A stretch of DNA of 64,000 nt from Flavobacterium sp. A45 (GTDB lineage: Bacteria; Bacteroidota; Bacteroidia; Flavobacteriales; Flavobacteriaceae), in contig NZ_MUNX01000093.1 of the NCBI RefSeq assembly GCF_002001005.1, forward strand, positions 1 to 64,000, in the 5' to 3' direction. The notes beneath the pieces were generated by a model. It saw only the letters and a list, made by a program, of their open reading frames with translations, was not told the DNA's origin and ran no database searches. Each line of letters starts with the position of its first letter. Positions within the stretch are counted from its first letter, which is position 1. The position numbers were made by a program, and so were the translations under genes. Positions 51,695 through 60,323 of the stretch are shown in pieces.

Positions 51695-52411
51695 TTAAGG
51701 ATTTGTTGACCAAATACTGCTGTTTTTGATAAAAACGCGTCTGTTTAATTTTAGCTGGGCAATAATTAATTCGGCCATATCTTCGGACTGCATTACTTTA
51801 TCGGGATTACCGTCTGTAAGGTTTAATTCTTTTGCCATATCGGTTGCAACAGTACTTGGAGTTAAAGCCGTAACACGAATGTTGTGTTTGCGCACTTCCT
51901 GCATCAAAGAATCTGTCAGTCCCAAAACTGCAAACTTTGAAGCACTGTAAGCACTTGTTAATGCATTTCCGTTTAATCCTGCTGTTGAGGAAATATTGAT
52001 AATGTCACCGGTTTGTCTTTCAATCATGTTAGGCAAAATGGCACGGGTTACGTAATAGGTTCCCATTAAATTCACCTGAATAATACGCTCCCAATCGGCT
52101 GGCTCTAATTCTAAGAATTTTCCAAAAGCTGCAATTCCGGCATTATTGATTAGAATATCAATGGTTTTGAATTCGGATAAAGCTTTTTCTACAGCAGTAT
52201 TTACCGAGTTGATATCAGCTACATCTGCAGTTATTGCTAGCGCTTTCACTCTTAATGAGCGTGCTTTTGCAGCTACATTTTCGATTTCATCTTGTGTTCG
52301 TGCCAATAAAATTACGTTTACACCTTCTTTTGCTAATGCAAGAGCTATGGCTTTTCCAATTCCTTTTCCTGCACCCGTAATCAGGGCATTTTTATTTTTT
52401 AAGTCGTTCAT
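51695..52411 (-). CDS. Short-chain dehydrogenase/reductase, FabG-like
   Basis: A 238-residue NAD(P)-dependent oxidoreductase. The cofactor motif is [10 protein letters not shown], the NNAG motif follows, and the catalytic Ser-Tyr-Lys are in ISSTAGLNG and YSASK. It belongs to the 3-oxoacyl-ACP reductase-like SDR group, but the genome will have a housekeeping fabG with other fab genes; here there are none, so the substrate is open. Its start overlaps the stop of the gene at 52411-53256 by one base, so the two are coupled. Confidence 0.9.
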   Translation of the reverse strand: MNDLKNKNALITGAGKGIGKAIALALAKEGVNVILLARTQDEIENVAAKARSLRVKALAITADVADINSVNTAVEKALSEFKTIDILINNAGIAAFGKFLELEPADWERIIQVNLMGTYYVTRAILPNMIERQTGDIINISSTAGLNGNALTSAYSASKFAVLGLTDSLMQEVRKHNIRVTALTPSTVATDMAKELNLTDGNPDKVMQSEDMAELIIAQLKLNRRVFIKNSSIWSTNP

Positions 52412-53256
52412 TATTTAGTTTTTAATTTTTTTTCTAATGTTAATTTAAAAATAGTCGCTTCCAAAACTTCAGTGTCGTTATCTTCACAAAGTAGGAATTC
52501 AACTTTATCAGCGGAGTTTTTATAAACAGTTAGACCTTCAAATTTATGGGTGTCACTGATTTTTTTGCTGAAATCGATTTTCATGGTTTTGGTGTCGATA
52601 CAACCGATGAAACTTCCAAGAATTTCACCATCGTTATAAGTAGAATCTGTGTCTTCGGCGGTTGATAAAAAATAAATTTTATTGTCGAGTGCAACGGCAT
52701 CAGTGAAACTGCTGCGGACTCCTTTTATTTTTGGTAATTTATAGCTGTTGGAAAGTATATTGAACTCGTTGACCAAGTTTTTGCCCTGAATGGTAAACAA
52801 TACATTTTTGGCTGATTTTCCATTGCCTCGGTTGAACAAATACCATTCTTCTCCTGTGTAAACAGCACCTTCTATATTGAAATCCTCGGGTTTTATTTCG
52901 CCAAAACTTTGCATTACTGAATACAAATCAGTCAGGTCATTGGTGCTTATTTCTTTCTCAAGGGTGTTGATTTGGATCATTTTGTTCCTTTTCTCTGTAG
53001 AACCTGAACCAAAAATATAGAGATTGTCTTCAAAATGGGTGATTGCCTCAAAATCTGGTTTTTCGCTTTTAGCAATATTTTCGGTTGCGTTTTCTATGAT
53101 TTCATGACGTTGTAGATTTTTGGAATCTATATTGTATTCGTATAGAAATCCGCTGTTGTCGCCTATGATAAATAAGCTGTTGTCTTTGTAAATAAGTCCC
53201 GAGGCAGAACCGATTCCGATGATGTGAAAAAGAATTTCAAATGTGAATTTTTCCAT
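52411..53256 (-). CDS. Beta-propeller-like protein of unknown function
   Basis: A 281-residue protein without a signal peptide. Repeated strands of the type [42 protein letters not shown] and [18 protein letters not shown] suggest a six-bladed propeller. It resembles proteins I remember labelled DUF6929, but I cannot confirm this. It is the first gene of a two-gene operon with the SDR. It could be a regulator or a cytoplasmic enzyme of lactonase type; no metal-binding set is obvious. Confidence 0.7.
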   Translation of the reverse strand: MEKFTFEILFHIIGIGSASGLIYKDNSLFIIGDNSGFLYEYNIDSKNLQRHEIIENATENIAKSEKPDFEAITHFEDNLYIFGSGSTEKRNKMIQINTLEKEISTNDLTDLYSVMQSFGEIKPEDFNIEGAVYTGEEWYLFNRGNGKSAKNVLFTIQGKNLVNEFNILSNSYKLPKIKGVRSSFTDAVALDNKIYFLSTAEDTDSTYNDGEILGSFIGCIDTKTMKIDFSKKISDTHKFEGLTVYKNSADKVEFLLCEDNDTEVLEATIFKLTLEKKLKTK

Positions 53257-53281
53257 GAAAAGTTGTTTTGAAAATGAATGT

Positions 53282-53403
53282 CCTAGCCCAGATCAAAGTG
53301 GAAATCCTTTTCAAGAACTGCTGGATTAGTTCCTCAAAAATAGTCTTTTTTGTTGGGAGCAGAAAATGAAGCCTTTGTTTTGAAAGGGATTACAGCGAAA
53401 ATG
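53282..53403 (+). repeat. Structured intergenic element resembling a flavobacterial repeat
   Basis: CCTAGCCCAGATCAAAGTGG (53282-53301) leads into AATCCTTTTCAA (53303-53314), which pairs over a 65-nt internal region with TTGAAAGGGATT (53380-53391; one G-T wobble) and then ACAGCGAAAATG. The AGTGGAAATCC...GGGATTACAGCGAAAA arrangement matches, from memory, a hairpin element found repeatedly between genes in Flavobacterium. It lies in the divergent gap 53257-53569, where no gene or consensus promoter is seen. Whether it is RNA or a DNA repeat is not known. Confidence 0.45.
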
Positions 53404-53569
53404 AATTGCTTTTTTAAACTTTGGTTTCTTATGTGTTTTGTGTGTTTGTGTAAAATAATTAATGTTTTGTTTGGTTTAATTGACTTTTGTTGAAGTTTTA
53501 TTAATATTTAGTTCATTTTTAGTTAAAAATATGGAAGTTTCTTTGTGTTGAATTTAAATAAACAACCAA

Positions 53570-55024
53570 ATGAAAAAAATTATTCTATCGATGCTAGCAG
53601 TTGCATCATTAGTATCATGTAACGATGATAAAAATGCAGAAGAAAATCCAATAAACAGCACCGTTTTGGCAGCCAATCAATCAGCAACACCAGTTTTATT
53701 GAAAAAACATGCTGGTTTTGAGAAACTGGAATTGTTTTCTCTTATAACTTCAGACGATGTTTTGGCGGGAAGTCCAGGTTTTGTTTTTGGTGGTTCTGCA
53801 GATGGTTCAGGTTTGCTAAAAAATGAAGATAAGACATTTACGTTTTTAGTAAATCATGAAGATAATTTTGCGGTTTCTAGAGTAACATTGGATAAAACAT
53901 TTAAACCTGTAAAAGGAGAATATTTATTGAATTCAAAAGGAGGTACCTGGAGATTATGTGGCGCAACAATGGCTACTCCAGAGGAACATGGTTTTGGTCC
54001 AGTTTACCTGACTTCGGGAGAATCTGGGGAAGAGTCCCGCACGCATGCCTTAAATCCTTATGGTGATGTAGGAGCTGCAAGTGTTTCTAAAGAGTTGGCT
54101 AGTTTTGGGCGTTTAAGTGCCGAAAATGCATTGCCTTTGAGAAAAACCGCTTATAATGGCAAAACGGTGGTAGTTATAGGGGACGATGATTCTGGTACCA
54201 ATGGAGGGCAGGTATTTATGTATGTTGCTGATGAGCAAGGGGATCTTATTAATGGTTCCTTGTATATGATGAAAAGAAAGGATGGAAATCAAAGAGAAAA
54301 AGACATGGTGACTGGGAATGATTATCCCGTTTCCTTTGTAAAAATTGATAATCATACTACTTTGACAGGTGCTCAAATAAATGGTAAAGTTAACACTTTG
54401 GCTGCTATTAAATTTGGAAGAGTTGAAGATCTGGATTATAGAAAAGGTACTGAAGCCGGTGAACGTGAAATCTATTTTAATGTTACAGGTCAAAACACAA
54501 CCGGAGCAAATGCTGATGCTTCCAGAACAAAATACGGTAGGGTTTATAAATTGAGTTTGGATGCTACAAATCCATTGGCAGGGACTTTGCAAGTTATTCT
54601 GGATGGAGACGATCGCACTGGAATAGCTGGAAAATTTCAAAATCCGGATAACATTTGTGTTACAAAGAATTATGTATATGTACAAGAAGATGCCAATGGA
54701 TATGGTGACGAAACACATGATGCTTATATTTATCAGTACAATATTGCCACCAAACAACTAAAAGTAGTTGTGGAATTAGACCATCGTCGTACAGCCACTG
54801 ATGCAGCCAAATATAATGTTGGCGGAACTTCCAAATTTGGAGATTGGGAATATGGAGCTTTAATCGATGTTTCTGAGCAATTGGGAATAGACGATACTTT
54901 CTTGTTGAGTGTACAGCCACATACTTGGACAGGTGACAAGTATAAAAATATTGACGGAGGAAATGGACGTCCAAATGAAAATCAAGCGAGCCAAATCGTT
55001 TTGATTAAAGGATTAGCTAGGTAA
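53570..55024 (+). CDS. PhoX/DUF839-like phosphatase lipoprotein
   Basis: A 484-residue lipoprotein (lipobox AVASLVSCNDD). The protein has beta-propeller-type strands with PhoX-like motifs: GFVFGGSADGSGLLKNEDKT, FLVNHEDNFAVSR, an Arg-rich GTWRLCGATMATPEEHGFG and DGDDRTGIAGKFQNPDNICV. DUF839/PhoX enzymes are calcium- and iron-dependent phosphatases. Several catalytic acids look present, but I cannot assign the metal-binding set with confidence. It is followed by a terminator and then a cytochrome c peroxidase gene. Confidence 0.75.
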   Translation: MKKIILSMLAVASLVSCNDDKNAEENPINSTVLAANQSATPVLLKKHAGFEKLELFSLITSDDVLAGSPGFVFGGSADGSGLLKNEDKTFTFLVNHEDNFAVSRVTLDKTFKPVKGEYLLNSKGGTWRLCGATMATPEEHGFGPVYLTSGESGEESRTHALNPYGDVGAASVSKELASFGRLSAENALPLRKTAYNGKTVVVIGDDDSGTNGGQVFMYVADEQGDLINGSLYMMKRKDGNQREKDMVTGNDYPVSFVKIDNHTTLTGAQINGKVNTLAAIKFGRVEDLDYRKGTEAGEREIYFNVTGQNTTGANADASRTKYGRVYKLSLDATNPLAGTLQVILDGDDRTGIAGKFQNPDNICVTKNYVYVQEDANGYGDETHDAYIYQYNIATKQLKVVVELDHRRTATDAAKYNVGGTSKFGDWEYGALIDVSEQLGIDDTFLLSVQPHTWTGDKYKNIDGGNGRPNENQASQIVLIKGLAR

Positions 55025-55052
55025 TTGTTTTTTTTATTTTTTTTCAAAAGCT

Positions 55053-55085
55053 CACGGTTTCATTTTTGAAACCGTGGCTTCTGTT
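55053..55085 (+). terminator. Terminator after the PhoX-like gene
   Basis: CACGGTTTCA (55053-55062) pairs with TGAAACCGTG (55067-55076) around a 4-nt loop, with a following T-rich stretch (CTTCTGTTTTT). It ends one gene and lies just before the next start at 55105. Confidence 0.85.
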
Positions 55086-55104
55086 TTTATTATTACATTA
55101 TTTT

Positions 55105-56868
55105 ATGAAAAATAGCCTCTCTCTTTTTATCTTTTTTTTCCTTTTTTCCTGTTCCAATTCTAAACCCAAAGCCGAGAAAATTAATGATTTGTATAAGTCG
55201 GATTTGACTGTTTTGCAAAAAGAAGTGACCCAATTGAAACATCTGCTTGAAAAAGGTGGGACCCAAAAGCAATTGCAAAACCAATTTTTGAAAGCACATC
55301 AAAGTTATAAGCGAGTCGAGTCGATTTGTGAATATTATTTCCCGTCAGTTTCCAAAGCCATCAATGGTCCCGCTCTTGATGAGTATGAGTACAATGATGG
55401 GATTACCGTTCCTCCTGCTGGCCTTCAGGTGATTGAAGAATATTTTTTTCCGGTGTATGAGAAGAAATCCAAAAACGAAATTTTGAAAGAAATTGGGATT
55501 CTCAATGCCAATTTGTATCGTTTGGAAATGATTTCTAAAACCAATGAGCTAACCGATTCTTCTGTTTTTGATGCGATGCGTTTGGAAGTTTTTAGAATCA
55601 TTACATTAGGAATTACTGGATTTGACTCACCAATTGCTCAAAATTCTTTGCCGGAAGTAAAAATTTCATTGGAAACTATCGAAAAGCAGTTGGCAATTTA
55701 TGGGGAGAATAAACAAAATCTTGTGGCTCTAAAAATACTAAAAGAAGGAAAGGACTATTTGGATAAAAATTCGAAGTTTAATGAATTTGACCGAGCTTAT
55801 TTTATAAAAAAGTATTTGAATCCTTTGAGTAAAGCGATTTATAAAACGCAAATGATTTTGAAAATCCCTTTTTTTGAGGAAAGCCGAGGATTGAAAGTCA
55901 CAGCTCAGACATTATTTGACAGAAATGCTTTTGATGCCGAAGCTTTTTCAGGATTTCCAGACTATAAAACTACAAAGGAGAAAATTGAATTGGGCAAAAT
56001 GTTATTTAACGACCCTGTTTTGTCGGGAAATAATACCCGTTCTTGTGCTTCTTGTCATCATTCGAATAAAGCTTTTACAGATGGTTTGGAGAAAGCGGTT
56101 TCATTGGATGGAAAACAAATGATAAAAAGGAATACGCCGACGCTGTCGAATATTGCTTTTCAGCGTAGTTTTTTTTATGATTCGAGAGTGAATTATCTCG
56201 AAGATCAGGCGATTGCGGTAATTACAAATGAGAATGAAATGCATGGTTCTTTGGAGAAATCTGCTTTGGATTTAAAAAAGAGTAAAAAATACACTGCTCA
56301 TTTTGAGAAAGCATTTCCACAAAAAGAAATTACCGCTTTTGCCATCAAAAATGCTTTGGCATCCTACATTCGGTCTTTGAGTAATTATGACTCCAAGTTT
56401 GATCGATATATGAGAGGGGAAGAGAAATTGAATTTTGATGAAATAGCCGGTTTTAATTTATTTGCTGGAAAAGCCAAATGTGCAACCTGTCATTTTATTC
56501 CTTTAACAAATGGCACGGTACCGCCTAATTTTGACAAATCAGAAAGTGAAGTTCTTGGAGTTCCCGGGAAAGACAAAAAGATAGATGGAGATTTAGGTAA
56601 ATTTGATTTGACGAAAGCTGAAGTGAATCGTTATTCGTTCAAAACGCCTACAATTCGAAACATTGCATTAACCGCTCCATATATGCATAATGGTGTTTTC
56701 AAAACTTTGGAAGAAGTAATAGACTTCTATGATGGTGGCGGTGGACAAGGATTGGGCTTTAATTTGTCAAATCAAACTTTGCCTACGGATAAATTAAATT
56801 TAACACCATTAGAAAAGAAACAGCTTATTACTTTCATGAAGACTTTAACAGATAAAAATCGGTATTAA
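55105..56868 (+). CDS. Di-haem cytochrome c peroxidase with helical N-terminal extension
   Basis: A 587-residue lipoprotein-like exported protein. The start is ATG 55105: an upstream frame from 55066 would begin inside the terminator, and only from 55105 is there a signal/lipobox (FIFFFLFSCSNSK). Residues ~25-270 are an alpha-helical extension of imelysin-like appearance (AHQSYKRVESICEYYFP, GPALDEYEYNDG). The peroxidase part has haem sites Cys314-x-x-Cys317-His318 (CASCHH) and Cys459-x-x-Cys462-His463 (CATCH), and the MauG/CcpA-type core. It reduces hydrogen peroxide in the periplasm, taking electrons from cytochrome c. Confidence 0.9.
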   Translation: MKNSLSLFIFFFLFSCSNSKPKAEKINDLYKSDLTVLQKEVTQLKHLLEKGGTQKQLQNQFLKAHQSYKRVESICEYYFPSVSKAINGPALDEYEYNDGITVPPAGLQVIEEYFFPVYEKKSKNEILKEIGILNANLYRLEMISKTNELTDSSVFDAMRLEVFRIITLGITGFDSPIAQNSLPEVKISLETIEKQLAIYGENKQNLVALKILKEGKDYLDKNSKFNEFDRAYFIKKYLNPLSKAIYKTQMILKIPFFEESRGLKVTAQTLFDRNAFDAEAFSGFPDYKTTKEKIELGKMLFNDPVLSGNNTRSCASCHHSNKAFTDGLEKAVSLDGKQMIKRNTPTLSNIAFQRSFFYDSRVNYLEDQAIAVITNENEMHGSLEKSALDLKKSKKYTAHFEKAFPQKEITAFAIKNALASYIRSLSNYDSKFDRYMRGEEKLNFDEIAGFNLFAGKAKCATCHFIPLTNGTVPPNFDKSESEVLGVPGKDKKIDGDLGKFDLTKAEVNRYSFKTPTIRNIALTAPYMHNGVFKTLEEVIDFYDGGGGQGLGFNLSNQTLPTDKLNLTPLEKKQLITFMKTLTDKNRY

Positions 56869-56874
56869 ACAAAA

Positions 56875-56905
56875 AAAATGCTCTGAATTTCAGAGCATTT
56901 TTTTT
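56875..56905. terminator. Bidirectional terminator between convergent genes
   Basis: AAAATGCTCTGAA (56875-56887) pairs with TTCAGAGCATTTT (56889-56901), nearly a perfect palindrome, with A- and T-runs on the two sides. It can serve both the peroxidase gene and the minus-strand outer-membrane gene. Confidence 0.9.
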
Positions 56906-56920
56906 TAGGAAATTGTTTTT

Positions 56921-57430
56921 TTACAAATCAAATCCATATGCTACACGTAACGCAATTTGATCAGTATCATAATCTGTATAAGCTTCATAACGTAAACTTA
57001 CATCAATATTTTTAGTAGCATATCCAACTCCAGGTGACCAGATATAAGTGTTTTGGTCATGACCGTTGGTTACAGCAAAACCACCACCTACTTCTCCTAA
57101 AAGATAAAATTGATTTCCACCGATGAAAGCTTTAAAACCCGCTTTTACTGGAATAAAGCCTAAATCTTTTACATTTGGGTCAACGAATAAATTAGTAAAA
57201 CCTGTTGTAAGTGTTAGAGATGCTCTTGGTGCTAAATCATATTGAAGGCGAACATCTCCACCCAAAGACCAGTCGTAATCATTATTGTCTGTTGGTATTC
57301 CTCCGTTAAGACCAATTCCTAATCGGAATCCTTTGTCGAAGCTTTTTGTATCCTGAGCTTGTGAATTGTTTGCAAATAATAAGGCGATTGTGAATGCTGA
57401 TAACAATTTAATTTTTAATGTAGTTTTCAT
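56921..57430 (-). CDS. Small outer-membrane beta-barrel protein
   Basis: A 169-residue exported protein (signal peptide to ~residue 25, ANNSQAQDTKSFDKG). The mature chain has alternating amphipathic strands (FRLGIGLNGGIPTD, ASLTLTTGFTNLFV, YLLGEVGGGFAV, IDVSLRYEAYTD) and a C-terminal aromatic-hydrophobic end (ALRVAYGFDL). This fits an eight-strand OmpA/OmpX-like barrel of the OMP_b-brl type. The role is structural or unknown. Confidence 0.87.
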   Translation of the reverse strand: MKTTLKIKLLSAFTIALLFANNSQAQDTKSFDKGFRLGIGLNGGIPTDNNDYDWSLGGDVRLQYDLAPRASLTLTTGFTNLFVDPNVKDLGFIPVKAGFKAFIGGNQFYLLGEVGGGFAVTNGHDQNTYIWSPGVGYATKNIDVSLRYEAYTDYDTDQIALRVAYGFDL

Positions 57431-57488
57431 AATTGAAATTTGGTTTTACTAATTTTTGTTGCTTATTTTTTGTTTCAAAACAACTCTG

Positions 57489-57496
57489 CAAAAGTA
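57489..57496 (-). promoter_or_regulatory. Candidate -7 element of the outer-membrane protein gene
   Basis: The minus strand reads TACTTTTG, matching TAnnTTTG, 58 nt upstream of the start codon at 57430. No good TTTG is seen 17-23 nt further upstream. Confidence 0.45.
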
Positions 57497-57601
57497 AGAT
57501 TAGGATACGCTATGATTGTTATAGAATTATGGTCCGCAATTACATAATTACTTCATTTACGTAAAAAATATCTAATTAATGGGTGTTATATTTTTAATAG
57601 T

Positions 57602-57634
57602 GTTGATGCAATTGAAAGCTTCTATTTATATTTG
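57602..57634 (+). promoter_or_regulatory. Promoter of the MATE transporter gene
   Basis: GTTG (57602-57605), a 21-nt spacer and TATATTTG (57627-57634) fit the Bacteroidota consensus, with one mismatch in the -33 box. The gene begins 18 nt after the -7 box. Confidence 0.6.
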
Positions 57635-57652
57635 CGGACTTAATAAATTAAA

Positions 57653-59035
57653 ATGAACCTTTCACAATACACTAAAGAATTCTCGTATAATATAAAATTG
57701 GCTTATCCTGTTGTTCTCGGAATGTTAGGGCATACCTTGATAGGGATTGTAGATAATTATATGGTTGGTAATTTGGGCTCAACCGAGTTGGCAGCCGTGT
57801 CCTTGGGAAACAGTTTTATCTTTTTGGCAATGGCAATTGGGATTGGTTTTTCAACTGCAATAACGCCTTTGACTGCTGAAGCGAATGCTGAGAAAAATGA
57901 TAAGAAGATTAGAACCACATTTCATCACGGTTTGTTGTTGTGCACCATTTTGGGAGTGTCATTGTTTATGTTAACAGTATTGTCCAAGCAATTGATGTAT
58001 TTTATGAATCAGCCAGAAGCAGTTGTTATATTGGCGGCTCCTTACATTGATTGGGTAGCTTTTTCTTTAATCCCAGTTGTGATGTATCAGGGTTATAAGC
58101 AATTTGCTGATGGATTGTCTTTGACTAAATATTCGATGTATTCGATTATTTTGACTAATGTCGTACATGTGTTTTTTAATTATGTGTTGATTTATGGGTT
58201 TTGGATTTTTCCAAAATTAGGTGTGACAGGAGCTGCTTTGGGAACAGTAATTTCTAGAATAATGATGGTGGTTTTTATGCATTATCTGATGAAGCATAAT
58301 GTTGTTATGAAACAGTATTTCAAAAATTTCACCTTTAAAGAAATCAAAAAATCAATTATTAAAAAGATAGTTAATCTTGGAATTCCTTCGGCTATGCAAA
58401 TGTTGTTTGAAGTGACTTTGTTTACAGCAGCAATTTGGCTTTCAGGGTCTTTAGGAAAAAATAGTCAGGCGGCGAATCAAATTGCGCTTATATTGGCTTC
58501 GTCAACGTTTATGGTGGCTATGGGCTTGAGCGTTACTGCCATGATTCGAGTGGGACATTCCAGGGGAGTGGCAGAATATAAAAACTTGATTACCGTAGCT
58601 CGATCTATTTTTTTATTGGCAGTAATTACAGAAGCATTTTTTGCATTGATATTTGTAGTTTTTCATAATTTCTTGCCACATTTATTTTTGAATATGCATG
58701 ATCCAGCACAGGCTTTGGATAATAAAGAGATCATTATGATTACTTCTAAATTGTTGCTGATTGCAGCTATTTTTCAAATTTCGGATGGAATTCAAGTGGT
58801 TGTTTTGGGTGCTTTAAGAGGTTTACAGGACGTGAAAGTCCCAATGTATATTACCTTTGTGGCCTATTGGGTTGTTGGTTTTCCTATTTCTTTTTATTTG
58901 GGAAAATATACCGACTTAAAAGCAGTTGGAGTTTGGATTGGTCTTTTGGCAGGACTAACAGCGGCAGCGGTGTTTTTGTATATTCGGTTTGCGCGTTTGA
59001 CAAAAAAGTTGGTTCTTGAAAATTCCGAAAAATAA
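57653..59035 (+). CDS. MATE-family efflux transporter
   Basis: A 460-residue inner-membrane antiporter with about 12 membrane segments in two pseudo-symmetrical halves. Typical MATE text includes YPVVLGMLGHTLIGIVDNYMVGNLG at the start of the first half and LGIPSAMQMLFEVTLFTAAIWLSGSLG at the start of the second. It is expected to export cationic drugs or metabolites in exchange for Na+ or H+. Substrate cannot be read. It is monocistronic, or co-transcribed with the prohibitin-like gene 68 bp downstream. Confidence 0.94.
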   Translation: MNLSQYTKEFSYNIKLAYPVVLGMLGHTLIGIVDNYMVGNLGSTELAAVSLGNSFIFLAMAIGIGFSTAITPLTAEANAEKNDKKIRTTFHHGLLLCTILGVSLFMLTVLSKQLMYFMNQPEAVVILAAPYIDWVAFSLIPVVMYQGYKQFADGLSLTKYSMYSIILTNVVHVFFNYVLIYGFWIFPKLGVTGAALGTVISRIMMVVFMHYLMKHNVVMKQYFKNFTFKEIKKSIIKKIVNLGIPSAMQMLFEVTLFTAAIWLSGSLGKNSQAANQIALILASSTFMVAMGLSVTAMIRVGHSRGVAEYKNLITVARSIFLLAVITEAFFALIFVVFHNFLPHLFLNMHDPAQALDNKEIIMITSKLLLIAAIFQISDGIQVVVLGALRGLQDVKVPMYITFVAYWVVGFPISFYLGKYTDLKAVGVWIGLLAGLTAAAVFLYIRFARLTKKLVLENSEK

Positions 59036-59103
59036 GTGTTTGTAAGAATGTAACTTATAATTGGTTTTAACGTATAATCACCGTACCAATTAAAAACTAT
59101 AAA

Positions 59104-60012
59104 ATGATACTATTAATTATTCTTGGGGTAGTTCTACTGATTCTCGGATTTGCATTAAGCCATAATGTTAATCCGTTTTCGAAATTTGCCAGTGTATTGA
59201 GAATTATTGGATTTGTTCTAATTGCTTTGGGAATTTTTTCTTCCATGTTTAAGCAAATTGATGCGGGAAAAGTAGGAGTCAAGTCTCTTTATGGAAGTGT
59301 TCATACAGACATATTGGAAAGTGGTTTGCATATCATAAACCCGCTTTTGGATATTACAGAATTTGACATTCAAACACAAAATTACACTATGTCTGCCATT
59401 CACGCTGAAGGAGCACAAGAAGGAGATGATGCCATTCGTGTTTTGTCGAATGATGGATTGGAAGTGGTTATTGATTTAACTGTTTTGTATCGAGTGGTGC
59501 CTACTGAGGCTCCTGTAATTTTCAAGAAAATTGGGGTTGATTATACTGATAAAATTGTTCGTCCTGTAACTCGTACGCGTATTCGTGACAACGCAGTTTA
59601 TTATGATGCCGTGGCTTTGTATTCGACTAAAAGAAATGAATTTCAGCAACGAATTTTCAAGAGTATTGAAACCGATTTTAAATTAAGGGGTTTGGTTTTG
59701 GAGCAGTTATTAATTCGTAATATCAATCTTCCAATATCGGTTAAAAAATCGATAGAAAGTAAGATCAATGCAGAGCAAGATGCTCAAAAAATGACATTCG
59801 TACTTCAAAAAGAAAAACAAGAAGCCGAACGTAAAAGAGTGGAAGCGCAAGGTATAGCCGATTATCAAAGAATTATTTCACTGGGACTAACGGATAAACA
59901 ATTGCAATACGAACAAATTAAAGCACAGAAAGAGCTGGCGGCTTCACCAAATTCCAAAATTATTTTTATGAATGGAAAAGGTAACGTACCGGTTATTTTG
60001 TCGGATAAATAA
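59104..60012 (+). CDS. Prohibitin/SPFH-domain membrane protein
   Basis: A 302-residue protein. Two N-terminal hydrophobic segments (residues ~1-20 and ~32-52) anchor it. The SPFH domain (~55-240) is visible in AGKVGVKSLYGSVHTDILESGLHIINPL and IDLTVLYRVVPTEAPVIFKKIGVDY. A long charged coiled coil (SKINAEQDAQKMTFVLQKEKQEAERK) follows. Prohibitins form ring complexes in membranes that organise proteases and lipids. No protease gene is adjacent, so the partner is unknown. Confidence 0.92.
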   Translation: MILLIILGVVLLILGFALSHNVNPFSKFASVLRIIGFVLIALGIFSSMFKQIDAGKVGVKSLYGSVHTDILESGLHIINPLLDITEFDIQTQNYTMSAIHAEGAQEGDDAIRVLSNDGLEVVIDLTVLYRVVPTEAPVIFKKIGVDYTDKIVRPVTRTRIRDNAVYYDAVALYSTKRNEFQQRIFKSIETDFKLRGLVLEQLLIRNINLPISVKKSIESKINAEQDAQKMTFVLQKEKQEAERKRVEAQGIADYQRIISLGLTDKQLQYEQIKAQKELAASPNSKIIFMNGKGNVPVILSDK

Positions 60013-60018
60013 TAACTG

Positions 60019-60072
60019 TTTGTTGTATATGGTTTGTTGTTTTGAATTGAACAATAAACCATAGACAACAAA
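60019..60072. repeat. Imperfect 23-bp inverted repeat before the small acidic gene
   Basis: Arms at 60019-60041 and 60050-60072 match at 21 of 23 positions and are built from the words GTTTGTTGT and TATGGTTT. A third partial copy (AACCATAAACAAT) follows to ~60084. There is no T-run. The doubled-word style is the same as at 43591-43675. Confidence 0.6.
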
Positions 60073-60092
60073 CCATAAACAATAAATTAAAT

Positions 60093-60323
60093 ATGGAATT
60101 ACCAAAATTTTTACTGGGTGATAATACCGATTTTCCTGATGATATCTTTATCATTCACATGGATTACCCACGTTTTATTATCAATTTGAAAGATGATGAA
60201 GTTGAATTCATGGAAGAAGCAGAAGATCTTGATGAAGCCGAATTGAATGCCGAAATGGAAGGACTTATTGTTCTTGCCAATGAATTTTATGATAGAGAAA
60301 TGGAACGTTACGAGAAAGAATAA
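60093..60323 (+). CDS. Small acidic conserved-type protein
   Basis: A 76-residue soluble protein, highly acidic (DDEVEFMEEAEDLDEAELNA in the middle). The first half has alternating strands (DDIFIIHMDYPRFIINLKDD) and the second half is helical. I do not know its function; it resembles short flavobacterial hypothetical proteins. Its stop codon at 60321-60323 directly abuts the minus-strand GT39 stop at 60324, leaving no room for a terminator. Confidence 0.75.
   Translation: MELPKFLLGDNTDFPDDIFIIHMDYPRFIINLKDDEVEFMEEAEDLDEAELNAEMEGLIVLANEFYDREMERYEKE

Noticed and set aside
54113..54757. A 214-codon open frame on the minus strand inside the PhoX-like gene
   Set aside because: It overlaps a gene with a clear lipoprotein signal and propeller motifs, and its translation has no domain pattern.
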